Assembly (NCBI GenBank): GCA_023362775.1
Contig: JALMGJ010000004.1
Location: forward strand, 33,473,429 to 33,537,428
DNA length: 64,000 nt
Reading direction: 5' to 3'
DNA from: Charina bottae
Taxonomy: Eukaryota; Chordata; Lepidosauria; Squamata; Charinaidae
The position numbers were made by a program, and so were the translations under genes. The notes under the pieces were generated by a model that made no database searches, had not been told where the DNA came from, and worked only from the letters and a program-made list of their open reading frames with translations. This document shows, piece by piece, positions 54,421 to 64,000 of this stretch (position 1 is its first letter; each line of letters starts with the position of its first letter).

Positions 54421-54613
54421 GTTGTTGTTTATTCGTTCAGTCGCTTCCGACTTTTCGTGACTTCATGGACCAGCCCACGCCAGAATTTCCTGTCGGCCAT
54501 CGCCATCCCTAGCTCCCCCACGGTCGAGTCCGTTACCTCCAGAATATCATCCATCCATCTTGCCCTTGGTTGGCCCCTCTTCCTTTTGCCTTCCACTTTC
54601 CCTAGCATCAGCC
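54421..54613 (-). mobile_element. Short BovB (RTE) 3' end, lineage B, tail to tail
   Basis: Complement of the last about 190 bp of BovB (MLGKVEGKRKRGQPRARWMD and onward to KSRKRLNE). It faces the 53078-54147 copy tail to tail with 273 bp between them. No clear target duplication. Confidence 0.87.
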
Positions 54614-55263
54614 AGATTTTACAACTGCTAAAATCGCATGGTGCTCTCATCCAAGACCCTGTAATATTTTAGCAATTCTGAGGGGAGAGGTGCAACATTT
54701 TTTTGGTGTCCAGTAGGTGACTTTGGTATTCAGTAGATGCCACAGACCCCTTAGTCTATTTTTCTGTCTGCTGTGATATGGCCATGATGTCAGTCCTTAT
54801 GATAGCTATCTGTGTTCTGCCAAAAAAGAGGACAAACTTCACCAAAGCAGAGGATAAGAGAGGTCATAAATACACATGAAAATTGCACGTGTTAATAATT
54901 TGTAGAGGTGTGCATTTAGAAATGATTACTGTAATTTATGCTGAAATATAATATATCACAGCCTAGTAGGAAAAGCTGTTACCCTATGTCAGCTGTGTCT
55001 GCTTCCTGAATTGTGTATAAAGAATTTCAAGGTCCCTGCTGTTCCTTCTTAATGTACTTTATATGTCAGATAAAATCAAATGCAGGCAACACTTTAAACA
55101 GAGGATTTTTTTTTCAAATAAGGGGATGTTTTTTTAATTGTCTTTCAGATGGAAGTTGGGCCTCTTAAAGTAAGAGGTATCATAGGCTAAATATATTTAC
55201 CTGAACTGTGCCCACTTCTGACACACCTCCTCAGATCAGAGTCCTTCATGTGTAAGGGTTGGT

Positions 55264-55265
<2 letters not shown>
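54614..55265. other. Unannotated non-coding stretch
   Basis: No recognised gene or repeat. Confidence 0.45.
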
Positions 55266-55310
<45 letters not shown>

Positions 55311-55316
55311 CCCCCC
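55266..55316. repeat. (TC)n microsatellite followed by poly-C
   Basis: About 21 TC units ending in a run of eight or more C. Confidence 0.95.
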
Positions 55317-55364
55317 TGAGTTGATCTTCCAACTGAAGATCTTTTCTTCAACAATAGTGAATAT

Positions 55365-55565
55365 TGTTTTTATTGTTTTCTTGGCAACGATACAGAAATG
55401 GACTGCCGTTGCCTTCTTTTAGGATTTTTTTCAACTTTCCAATCTAGTTTACAGCCCTGCTATACCGCAAGAACCTCCCATCCAAATAGTAATCAGGGCC
55501 AACCACGTTTAGTCTTTAGAGAACAACCAAGATTACCACCTCCAAACAAGGATTAGGATTACCAA
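55365..55565 (-). mobile_element. 5S rRNA-derived SINE with BovB-like tail
   Basis: The complement of 55475-55550 reads ...taaacgtggttggccctgat, then tactatttggatgggaggtt, close to the 5S rRNA 3' half (ggatgggagacc). The tail at the low-coordinate side, gttttcttggcaacgataca and ctgccgttgccttctttt, equals the tails at 26085 and 26600. A Pol III transcript with a 5S-type internal promoter is the expected origin. Confidence 0.78.
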
Positions 55566-56604
55566 CCTATACAGGTACCATTGTAAATTCTGGCCTTAAA
55601 ACAAATGTATATACATTGAGCGGTTCAGGTGATCCTGTGCTCCCAGCCCACATTTATCTCTCTTTCTCTCTTTCTCAACTTTGAACATGAAAAGAAGGCT
55701 GCATTTCAGGTAGATGCAAGAATAAATCTACATCTAGTTGTGTGCTGTATTACAGGGTTAGAAGCCATTAGCCGTTTGCCTTATCAGATCAGTACCAGTT
55801 ATAAAGTCATTATTTTGTGTGTGGGGGGGGAAATGCCTCTCTGTTCCAACCCCACTTGCAATGGTGACCTTTTCCCTGGCGTTAAAGTCCTATTCCCACC
55901 AAGTGGTGTCTCCTTCCTCAGGAACATGCTGTTCTGCATATCCAGGTTTTTGCTAAGAGTTAACAAAATTGCCTGCCCAATGAATTGCAAAATGTCACAG
56001 GTCCTGTGATTGTGCAAAGAGCAGCATATTCTGCAGGGACAAAGCTCTAAACCAATTTGTCACTATTTTCTCTTGTCTGCAACATAGGAGCAGGTGCTGT
56101 GTGCTTCAGGATTGCAGGGCTGCTCTGAACATTTATATAATAAGGTAGTTCCCTGAAGGACACATAGCAAGTCATCTGTAATAGAGGCCAGAAGCCTAGG
56201 GTTTGGCTGCTTGTTTTAGACCAAGATGTGAAACTCAGCATTCCTCCCCTCTCCAAGTTGAAGCTGTGAATACTTCTCCTTGGTGCTATTCTTTCTCACA
56301 GTAATCATTTCCTTCTCTAGGGGGAGTTATACAATTTAAGCAATTTAATATAAGGCACAACTCAATGTGCCTTGTAAAACTAATAATGGGATAACGGGAG
56401 AGGAGAGGAGGAGTCATCAATCATTTTCCACCCATTGATTCTCATCAACAAATGGCCTCAAACTGATATTATTTTTAAGCCCCTTGTTCCTCAGTTTGGT
56501 TCCATAGATAACTTGTGGTAGGAACAATAATTACAGGAAGAGTTAAGAATTATGTCCCACTGATCTGACCCTTAGAAATGCATAGCTTTTATTAAATTTA
56601 TGGG

Positions 56605-56760
56605 TAAGTTTTATATCCCACCTTTGTTTCAGAAGCTCAGTTTCTCCAATGTGTCCCCACATCAAAACCCTGTGAGGTAAATTGGTCAAAGAGACTGTGA
56701 CAAGCCCAAAGTCATGCAATGAGTTTTCATGACTGAAAATGGCCTTGAACCTAATTAAGT
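56605..56760 (-). mobile_element. Decayed tRNA SINE, tail and body
   Basis: Antisense tttatatcccacctttgt (tail) and accctgtgaggtaaattggt (body complement of the cacctcacagggtt block). The head is not recognisable. Confidence 0.65.
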
Positions 56761-57234
56761 CCTCAGTAAGCATCAAAAGCACTGTATTGTTGCCCTTTCA
56801 GCAAACATGAGTTTGGGAAAGTGCGTTTCTTGAGTAGTGCTTAGTTATGCGTGCCTGGGATCTTTGATTTTTGACAAGCCACTCAGAGTCAACCTTCTCT
56901 TCTTTCATTTGCTGTTGCCCTGCTCTAATGTCACTTAGCAAATGGCAACTGCCAGCAATGGCAGAATCTTCCAAGCACTTCTGTGTGCATTACAACGTAA
57001 CTCTATCAAATGCTAAAAAATAGTAATCTCTTAACATAGCACAATCGGATATGACAAATTGAATTTACACAAAGGGTTTATGCTTAAATTAATCTGCAGC
57101 AGAAACACTTTTTTTCAGTTGCTAAACCCACTATATTTTTAAAGCACAGCGTGGATTTTTCAATGAATAAGTTAGCTGAAGACATTTCTTTGGGTAACAA
57201 AGTGGATCCTTGTACAACATAACTTGTTTCTCAT

Positions 57235-57574
57235 TAAAAAGGTAAAGGTTCCCCCCGCACAGTTGTTCAGTCGTGTCCGACTCTAGGGGCCGGTGCTCAT
57301 CTCCGTTTCTTAGGCGAAGAGCCACCGTTGTCCAAAGACGCTTCCACAGTCATGTGGCCGCATGACGCGCACAGAACGCTGTTACCTACCCACCGAAGTG
57401 GTACCTATTAATCTACTTGCATTTGCATGCTTTCGAATTGCTAGGTTGGCAAGAGCTGGAGCTAGTGCAGGAGCTAACTCCTTCACATGGGACTAGGGAT
57501 TCGAACCTCCGAACTTGCGATCTTCCGATCGACAAGCCTGGCGTCTTACCCACTGAGCCACCACACCCCTGATT
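57235..57574 (-). mobile_element. Sauria-type SINE, full length
   Basis: Same family as 1214 and 16927. B box as the complement of gattcgaacct; BovB-like tail as the complement of gtcgtgtccgactct. An 11-bp duplication, ttgtttctcat, lies at 57224-57234 and 57575-57585. Single copy of the 39-bp unit that is duplicated in the 1214 element. Confidence 0.93.
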
Positions 57575-57585
57575 TTGTTTCTCAT

Positions 57586-58519
57586 ACCCATTAGCTAATT
57601 CAGATAATTTCGTGTGAAAAATAAAGAAAAGAACACCAAATTAGAAAAGGCATGGGTCCTAATTCTTCAGTTAATTTGACTGTTCACCTGGGAACCTCAG
57701 ATGCTTTACAATGGAGGAAATTGCAGTGATGCTGTTTAAAAAACAAGTCCATCACAGATGAAGGATGTATTTGGTGTACAACTACACAATACCCATCAAG
57801 AGTTGTTTGTTTCCACTTCCTTGGACTGCAAGTATGCCAGAGTTCCAGGATTTTTGATAAAACTTGCAGATCAACCCCATATTCCACCACAAATTGTTTG
57901 GCCATTGGCATACCAGTGGTGATCAAACTGAATGATTTAAGCAGACACTAAAATGAAGGTGTAACAGACCAAAAGAAAAACTTTGGAGTCACAAAGATCA
58001 CTTCAGCGTTTCCACATCAGACATAAGCCTTTATATGTGTCTGAACTTGGCTTTTATGTCCCAACTGCACTTTTCTCTTTCCAGTCCTGCATTCCTATTG
58101 CTACACTTTGTCTGAAGAGAAAGTTAACTCCGTCACTGAACAAAGACCTTTTGATAGCCTCCAAAGCCACCACTGCCAAGTGATTCTTGTATATCTAACT
58201 ACAGTACAAGAGGAACTGTACTACCATTGTGTGATCTTCATGATGCTACAACCTGCATGGTTTGGCTAGAAATAGAAAATATACACAACAAAAGAAAGTC
58301 ATTCCATTTTCTGAAAGGTCCCTTCATTTGCATGTTGACAGACATAACATGAGTGCTGAGTAGATGCTGGAACAGCTTCAAAGCCAAAGAGAGTAGTTAG
58401 GTCTCAACATTCCTTCACTTTTTATTCCTTTTAATTGGTTTTAATGTTTAGCCAAAGTAAAAACGACAACCAAATATAGCATTCAATAAAAAAAATTAAA
58501 AAGTAAAAAAAAAAAAAAA
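57586..58519. other. Unannotated non-coding stretch
   Basis: No recognised gene or repeat; ends in a poly-A run (58503-58519). Confidence 0.45.
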
Positions 58520-58586
58520 GGAAGGAAGGAAGGAAGGAAGGAAGGAAGGAAGGAAGGAAGGAAGGAAGGAAGGAAGGAAGGAAGGA
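58520..58586. repeat. (GGAA)n microsatellite
   Basis: About 16 GGAA units directly after a poly-A run. Confidence 0.97.
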
Positions 58587-59294
58587 CATATTAGAATAAA
58601 TCTATCCACAATGGAGCACAAGTCTTAAACAACAAATTCAGCCTTGACCACATGGAATCATACTGAACAGACTTTCCATGGCATCAATACAAGGTCAGTT
58701 CATAAAAAGAAAATGTGCATATGTTTTCAACTCAAAGTTTTAAAGCAGGTATACTAGAGTATTTCCATCAGAGTAAAACAATCTTCTTAGCTGCTGCCCA
58801 TGCATGATAAATCTGAAATTCTTCATACTTCTATATGTTTAAATTTTTTCAGGATTTAATTTAACATCACATTCACTTTTTTAACCCTTATTTCTCTTCC
58901 AAACACTCTATTAAATCAAAATGATGTCAACATAGAAGGTCTTAGTATTTAAGTCTTTTATAAGCTATAACCCAGACTCAAATAGTTATTTGTAATATTA
59001 CTGTCATCAAAAGTAGAGCAAGTGTGAAGAACTATATACAGTAATTGGATGTGGGTCAATTCCTATAACAGAGTTCTCAACTTTTAATTTTGAACCTTAG
59101 CATCAGGTTAGAAACTATGGTCACACTATGGTAGGATCTCAAGAAGTGACTGACAGCATTTTCTAGCAGGACCCAGCCATAGCTGTAGTGATGTAAACCA
59201 TTACTATTATATCAGCATAACAGTGATTCTGGAAGGTGCTCTAAGACAACAGGGAGCATCCTGCCAAACACAATGGCTGTGCTCCAAAACATAT
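58587..59294. other. Unannotated non-coding stretch
   Basis: No recognised gene or repeat. Confidence 0.45.
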
Positions 59295-59311
59295 TTAACC
59301 AGGTATCTTTT

Positions 59312-59834
59312 TCTGAAAAGATAAAAAGGATATTTGGCAAACACCACATACCTGTATATTTCAAACCCACCAACACACTGAGACAGAGGCTTGTACAGCC
59401 CAAAGATCAAACTCCAAAACACAAGAAAAGCAATGTAGTGTATGCAATCCAGTGCAGTGAGGAGTGCTCTGAGCTCTACATTGGAGAAACCAAACAACCT
59501 TTGTACAGGAGGATGGCCCAACACAGGAGGAGTAACACCACAGGACCAGAGTCAGCAGTTTACCTTCATATAAAGGAAAAAGGACACTCATTTGAGGACA
59601 TTAATGTTCACATTTTAGACAGGGAAGATAAGTGGTTTGAAAGGGGTCAAGGAATCCATTTATGCCAACTTGGAAAATCCTTCTTTGAATAGAGGTGGGG
59701 GCTTCAGGCACAATCTTTCCCCTATTTTCCTTCCTGCTTTGTCTTCTGTGCCTAGGAAGATTAAGACCATTTCACAAGCTCAACAACAGCAAGGTAATCT
59801 TAACGATCCTCCTTTGGATGATAAAGGGACTTAG
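59312..59834 (+). pseudogene. PLE GIY-YIG endonuclease domain remnant
   Basis: Begins SEKIKRIFGKHHIPVYF, then VVYAIQCSEECSELYIGETK (VVY and YIG catalytic motifs) and R..QHRRS. A 2-bp loss near 59640, relative to the 42.1-kb copy, shifts the frame; coding similarity continues as VKESIYANLENPSLNRGGG to the stop at 59834. The RT is absent. Confidence 0.9.
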
Positions 59835-59926
59835 AAATAAACATCTCAAATAACCATGACCTAGCCCCAGGTGCAAGGTCACACAGCCACCCTAGAAACA
59901 TATTTAAGGATTCCCTTACAAACTTT

Positions 59927-59976
59927 GCTCAGACTGAAGAAGCTTCTTGGATAAGGAGCGAAACGTTTCCACTGAG
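59927..59976 (+). ncRNA. Hammerhead-ribozyme-like motif, intact core
   Basis: CTGAAGA (59934-59940), one extra A, stem II gcttctt-ggat-aaggagc (perfect apart from one G-U pair), GAAAC (59960-59964), 2-bp stem III and cleavage triplet GTT. Stem I: A-U and G-C next to the core, a three-base bulge, then ACUC with GAGU-type pairing (ctca/tgag). The best preserved of the motifs here. Confidence 0.68.
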
Positions 59977-60026
59977 AAAATAGAAATCCAGTTGACATGA
60001 TTCAAGCTACAGAAAATTAACCAGGT

Positions 60027-60660
60027 CAGTTATAAATCTAGTTGCTGCCTTCACATAACATACTAACCACAGTTAGTATTAACCTTAAGCATGTTGTATG
60101 AACTTAGCCAATAATCAATTTATCAGGCCAAACACTGGCAAGTTTTGAGTAGAACTGCCCCAAATCTGGAGTTTATTGGTTTTGTAGAAACTGATCTGAG
60201 AGAACACATACTGTAGCCATGTCTGGATATTACTGAAAATGATTGCTATGGCATGTGAGTGAGGCTTATTTGTAGCTCCAGTTCCAACATCATTCATATC
60301 ATTTAGCATCCCTCCCCAGGCCTCCAAGCCTACAGCAAAGATTTTGACAGGGAGGGGGCCTTTGCATGGACATGTCCTAGCTGTACATGTACAGACACCT
60401 TCCTTACAGAAGTTCATACTATATGCAGGATGCTGAGGGGGAGGGCTACATGAAATGCAAGATTAATACAGCCCAACTCCACATTCATGGATTAGTATAA
60501 TCACTTATAACAGCACCTGAATAGGGGCAGTCTAAAAATATGACCTTCTGAACTCCTGGATGGATTTATCACAGCTCTACAGACTTCATTCCAAGTGAAA
60601 TCAGAAATGGACATGGCTTCACAGCCCTAGTAAGACCACACTTTAAACTAAATGTAAGGA
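60027..60660. other. Unannotated non-coding stretch
   Basis: No recognised gene or repeat. Confidence 0.45.
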
Positions 60661-60862
60661 TAGTGGCAGTTAAAATGTTGGACTAGGAGTAAGGAGACAC
60701 CAGTTCAAGTCCTTATTCAACTATGGAGTTCACTAGGTGACTTTCCTTCAATCCAGCTTACCTCAGATGTTTGTTCTTGGGATAAAATTAGAGAAGATAC
60801 TCCCTACAGTATCTTGAGGTCTTGGAGCAAAGGGGAGATATAAATGTAATAACTAACTAACT
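60661..60862 (+). mobile_element. Diverged tRNA SINE with L2-like tail
   Basis: Head tagtggcagttaaaatgttg and gactaggagtaaggagacac, B-box region cagttcaagtccttattc, body aggtgactttccttcaatcc, tail gcaaaggggagatataaatg and an AACT run. Head subtype gttggactagga differs from the cagttt-headed copies. Confidence 0.75.
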
Positions 60863-62277
60863 AAAGATATGCACACATGCACACTCATATACACATGAAG
60901 TTTGACCCACTGCATTAATCTCTTATTCTATAAATTTTGAGGGGTGTGGGGATAGAGGAGAGAATTGGCATTTCCAATAAGGCCTGGGCAGATCTTACAA
61001 AGGGTACTTCATTTCAACCAGGACAGCAACAAAGTTGCTATGGGCTACTCTAAGGTCTATTCCAGCATTTGCAAATGGAGGCAAATCATCCTAACTCTTC
61101 TCCTTCTTTATGTGCATCAAGTTAATTTCTCAGGATAAAGCCCCCCCCCCCCTTAAGCAAATCAAAACCATTCCAAAGGCCAAGTGACTTTTCGGACGGG
61201 CCCTCAGAGTTTAGCTCTGCTTCTCATGGAAGAGTTCTACATTATCTCAGTGGTAGAGCACAGGATCCCATATTCCACTGACACCGCTAGGAAGGAGCAT
61301 AGACCATGTAAAAAGAGAGACCCCTGCCTGAGATCATGTCAGGAAGACTATGATGTAAAGGCTGAAACAAAATATGCCCCTGCTATGTACGTTTTCAAAT
61401 ATGGCTTGTCTCCTTTGATATGCGTGAAGAAGATACAGAACAGCGCCCACTTCCTTTCTGAAACCTTATTGAATCCTATCATGGTTTGTATGCAGTGCAA
61501 AAGAGCAGTTCTGCACTGCAAATGAAAATGAATAAATATTTACTGCAGCACCCAGCAGTCTTATCCAAACAATTGGCTTCAGTAGATGGAAACTGTAGGG
61601 GGAGATAAGATAGGAAAAATGCCCTGACTTTCTGAGGTGTTAGTTTTAGTCCCTTAAATTTGAAATTTAGTTAGTATGCATTGCACTTAACCAGAAAATT
61701 ATGATGAGGAATTAAATAAGTGATTATGATCTCATAATTTATAAATCAATTCCACTCTTTATTAGAAATCCTTCAGAAAAAGTATAGATAATTAGGCTGT
61801 TATATACTAACTCATGCATATCAAATATCTTGGGCAAGGAGGTTAATTGAAGCTCTCTCTTCATCATTGTAAATGTCTCCAAACTGCTTTGACTGGGTCA
61901 AGTGGAAACAAAAAGAGGTACATTCTAATAAATGCTCTGGACAAATTAATGGCAAAAAGAAAACACTAATCAGAATAATATATTTCTTTGCATACTTATG
62001 AGTTAGTAAAATAATTTTTTTAATGACCAGGTTTTGTTTTGTTTTAGCAATATACACCCATACAAACTATCCATCTGGATTAGGAGCAAGAGTTTTCTTT
62101 TCAGTAATTTTTAAAACAGGATAAGCAACGATTTCTTTGCTTAGCTGCATTATTAGAGTAAGAAATATACTTTTTTCTCCATATGACTTTTGTTCATCCC
62201 TGAAATGGCTTTAGGATCTCCCTCCATCCCTCCCTCCTCAAAAGGTTATAAAAAGGTTATAAAAGGAGAGCCAGTTT
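60863..62277. other. Mostly unannotated stretch
   Basis: Contains a poly-C run at 61140-61152. At 61236-61370, ctcagtggtagagcacagga resembles a tRNA-like SINE head, but the rest cannot be aligned by eye. No gene. Confidence 0.4.
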
Positions 62278-62500
62278 GGTCTAGCAGTTAAGGCAATGGG
62301 CTAGAATCCAGGAGACTGAGAGTTCAAGTCCCACCTTAGGCATGAAAGCCGGCTGGGTGACCTTGGGCCAGTCATTCTCTCTCAGCCCAACTCACTTCAA
62401 AGGGTTGTTGTTGTGGGGAAAATAAGAGGAGGAAGGAGTATTAGGTATGTTCACCGCCTTGAGTTATTTATAAAAATAATAAAGGCAGGATAGAAAATAA

Positions 62501-62531
<31 letters not shown>

Positions 62532-62534
62532 ATA
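62278..62534 (+). mobile_element. tRNA-derived SINE with L2-like tail, well preserved
   Basis: Head gagccagtttggtctagcag (A box), gagttcaagtcccacc (B-box region), body gaccttgggccagtcattct, tail accgccttgagttatttata, aataaaggcaggatagaa, then (AAAT)n from 62498. Confidence 0.92.
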
Positions 62535-62653
62535 TCCACCTTTTCTGTTTTATTTGAACATACAAGGCAAATTGCAGAAATAAAAAACACAGAGAATAAA
62601 ACAAAACAATTATAATTAAAATCACAACCAAAATTAAAATCAGTTATTAAAAT

Positions 62654-62981
62654 TTATTTATTTCGTATAGCATTTTTCTTGCTGGGAAAACCCTTGTGAG
62701 GTCCAGCAGCCGGCTGTGTAGACTATTTAGCCATGACAGGTCACGTTGCCCGGGGTGCACCACGGGGGGCTAGTCTACATTGCACCCGCTATTACCTTCC
62801 TGCTGAAGCAGTACCTATTTATCTACTTGCATTTGCATGCTTTCGAATTGCTAGGTTGGCAAGAGCTGGGGCGAGTGCTGGAGCTCACTCCATCGTGCGG
62901 CACTCAGGTCTTGAACCGCCAAACTTGCAACCCTCTGGCCAACAAGCCTGGCATCTTAAGCACTGAGCCACGACGACGCCT
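62654..62981 (-). mobile_element. Sauria-related SINE with a different tail
   Basis: The head and core (complement of gctttcgaattgctaggttg and cactgagccacga) match the Sauria-type elements. The tail side, tttcgtatagcatttttctt, then gggaaaacccttgtgaggtc and gtccagcagccggctg, lacks the usual gtcgtgtccgactct/ggtaaa tail. A 12-bp duplication, agttattaaaat, lies at 62642-62653 and 62982-62993. Confidence 0.87.
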
Positions 62982-62993
62982 AGTTATTAAAAT

Positions 62994-64000
62994 AGGAAGC
63001 AGTCTTGCATTGAGTCAGACCAGTGGTTCGCTGAATGGTTGCGGATCCCTAGAAGATGAGTGGGCAACCTTTTTTCTGGATTTACATGAATAGATGTAGG
63101 TGATGATGAACAGAGCAATGGTGAGCAAGCCCAGGAGATGCCATACATCCACACACTCATAGTTCACATAGCTTCCTTCCTGCTCTTCAGCAATCAAAAT
63201 CAACATTGCTATTTTCTCACTTCCACTAGGGTTTGAAATACTATGGTAATGCCTGCAAAGATCACTGGAAGCTGGGGGCAAGAGATATTGAAACCTCTTC
63301 CCACGCCCCGCCCCCCAAAATTATTTCTCTGCCATACAGCTGGTCAACTGAGCACCAGTGAAAATGCACATGAATCTGCAAACTGCATAGAGAAGAACCA
63401 CACATTGTTCCACTGTACTCTAAAGCATCAGGGATCTCAGGGTTGGAAAGCTTGGACTTTTGAGTGCAAGCAATAGATTTTGTTCCTTTCGGATCCAGCA
63501 CCTGATATAAGTGGCTAATAGGAAGCTCTGTTAGGTTTAAAAGTGGACTTCTATACAAACAAGAGCATGTCAAATCATTGTTCCCAAATTCTTCTAAATC
63601 TTTGTGTGTCCATTCGCAAAGAAACCTGCAACCTCTGTGCCCTTGGGGCTGAAAAGGTTGCCTCGCCTCTCTGCTTTGTATAGTTATCACAACTGACCAC
63701 AGCAACACTACGTGGATTAGCTACTATTCCACTGGATGATCTGGAAACTTTCTTTAGCAAACGTCTCCTTAGCATCTGCCATCTTTTGGCTTCAATTCCT
63801 CTTTGAAACATACTTATTAAATAAGAACATTTGCATGAAAACAGAACCTTCTTTTCTAATGCAGTTTTGTTTCCTTCAGTCTTAGGACACCATTCGGTTT
63901 CTGTGAACCTGAATGAGAGTTTTGTTACCCAATTCAAAGGCCGGGAGAACAGGTCCTGCCCAGGCTGACAACTGCTAACTGTCCGATCTCTTACAAAGCC
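62994..64000. other. Unannotated non-coding stretch
   Basis: Starts with ataggaagcagtcttgcatt and gagtcagaccagtggt, a motif found in some reptile SINEs, but no complete element can be traced. Open frames at 63262-63708 and 63575-63937 on the minus strand have no recognisable domain or splice context; I do not call them genes. Confidence 0.4.

Larger units (their letters stand above)
59305..60016 (+). mobile_element. 5'-truncated Penelope-like element
   Basis: Contains only the GIY-YIG endonuclease end of the PLE protein, the 3' UTR and the terminal hammerhead-like motif. An exact 10-bp duplication, ttaaccaggt, lies at 59295-59304 and 60017-60026. Nearly identical to 44425-45120 over its whole length by eye. 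Truncation from the 5' side fits target-primed reverse transcription. Confidence 0.93.

Noticed and set aside
61236..61370. Possible additional tRNA SINE
   Set aside because: Only the head-like ctcagtggtagagcac is convincing; body and tail cannot be traced.
62278..62350. Possible tRNA gene
   Set aside because: A and B boxes are present, but no cloverleaf with an anticodon arm can be drawn convincingly and the sequence continues as a SINE. Same for the other SINE heads.
63262..63937. 148- and 120-codon minus-strand frames, possible exons
   Set aside because: No recognisable protein family and no convincing splice-site arrangement. Cannot be supported without transcript data.

Overview
The window looks like intergenic or intronic DNA from a squamate reptile (lizard or snake). 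I found no host protein-coding exon, tRNA, rRNA gene or other cellular gene that I would defend. The inference of a squamate rests on the repeat mixture: RTE/BovB LINEs with SINEs ending in BovB-like tails (Sauria-SINE type), tRNA-headed SINEs with L2/CR1-like tails, 5S-rRNA-headed SINEs, L2/CR1 LINEs, Penelope-like elements and hAT-type non-autonomous transposons, all among abundant microsatellites. No species call is possible from this alone.

Layout. 0-13 kb: Sauria-type SINE (1.2 kb), BovB 3' end (4.8 kb), GC-rich hAT element (5.5 kb), a Penelope-like terminal fragment with a hammerhead-ribozyme-like motif (6.4-6.8 kb), a second hAT family (8.9 kb), an L2-like LINE split by an antisense BovB (10.9-11.9 kb), and palindromic MITEs (12.0 and 13.0 kb). 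13-25 kb: a repeat-poor stretch, then a SINE, an RTE-like LINE split by a SINE (16.7-18.0 kb), a MITE, an antisense CR1 (19.1-20.0 kb), and a second repeat-poor stretch (21-25 kb). 25-28.9 kb: a three-level nest (solo LTR containing a SINE containing a hAT element), further SINEs including a 5S-headed one, another hAT element and a second solo LTR of the same family. 31.6-34.9 kb: a decayed L2-like LINE interrupted by a 1.04-kb L1-like insertion with a 19-bp target-site duplication. 35.8-36.6 kb: a CpG-rich hAT element with promoter-like tandem repeats. 42.1-45.1 kb: the best-preserved element, a 3.0-kb Penelope-like retroelement with 11-bp target duplications, an RT plus GIY-YIG reading frame, and hammerhead-like motifs at both ends. 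46.8-54.6 kb: BovB copies of two lineages and the 5' part of an L2-like LINE (50.4-51.9 kb). 55-64 kb: SINEs, microsatellites and a 5'-truncated second Penelope copy (59.3-60.0 kb).

How the parts relate. The autonomous LINEs seen here (BovB, L2/CR1) have 3' tails resembling those on the SINEs, consistent with SINEs mobilised by these LINEs. No autonomous hAT transposase or LTR-element coding region is present; those families appear only as non-autonomous elements or solo LTRs. Insertion boundaries were set mostly by target-site duplications read directly from the sequence.

Most noteworthy: (1) hammerhead-like RNA motifs with the same unusual architecture in two unrelated Penelope-like terminal sequences; (2) a CCAAT/GC-box tandem repeat shared, in opposite orientation, by two hAT families with different termini; (3) modular SINEs that swap heads and tails.
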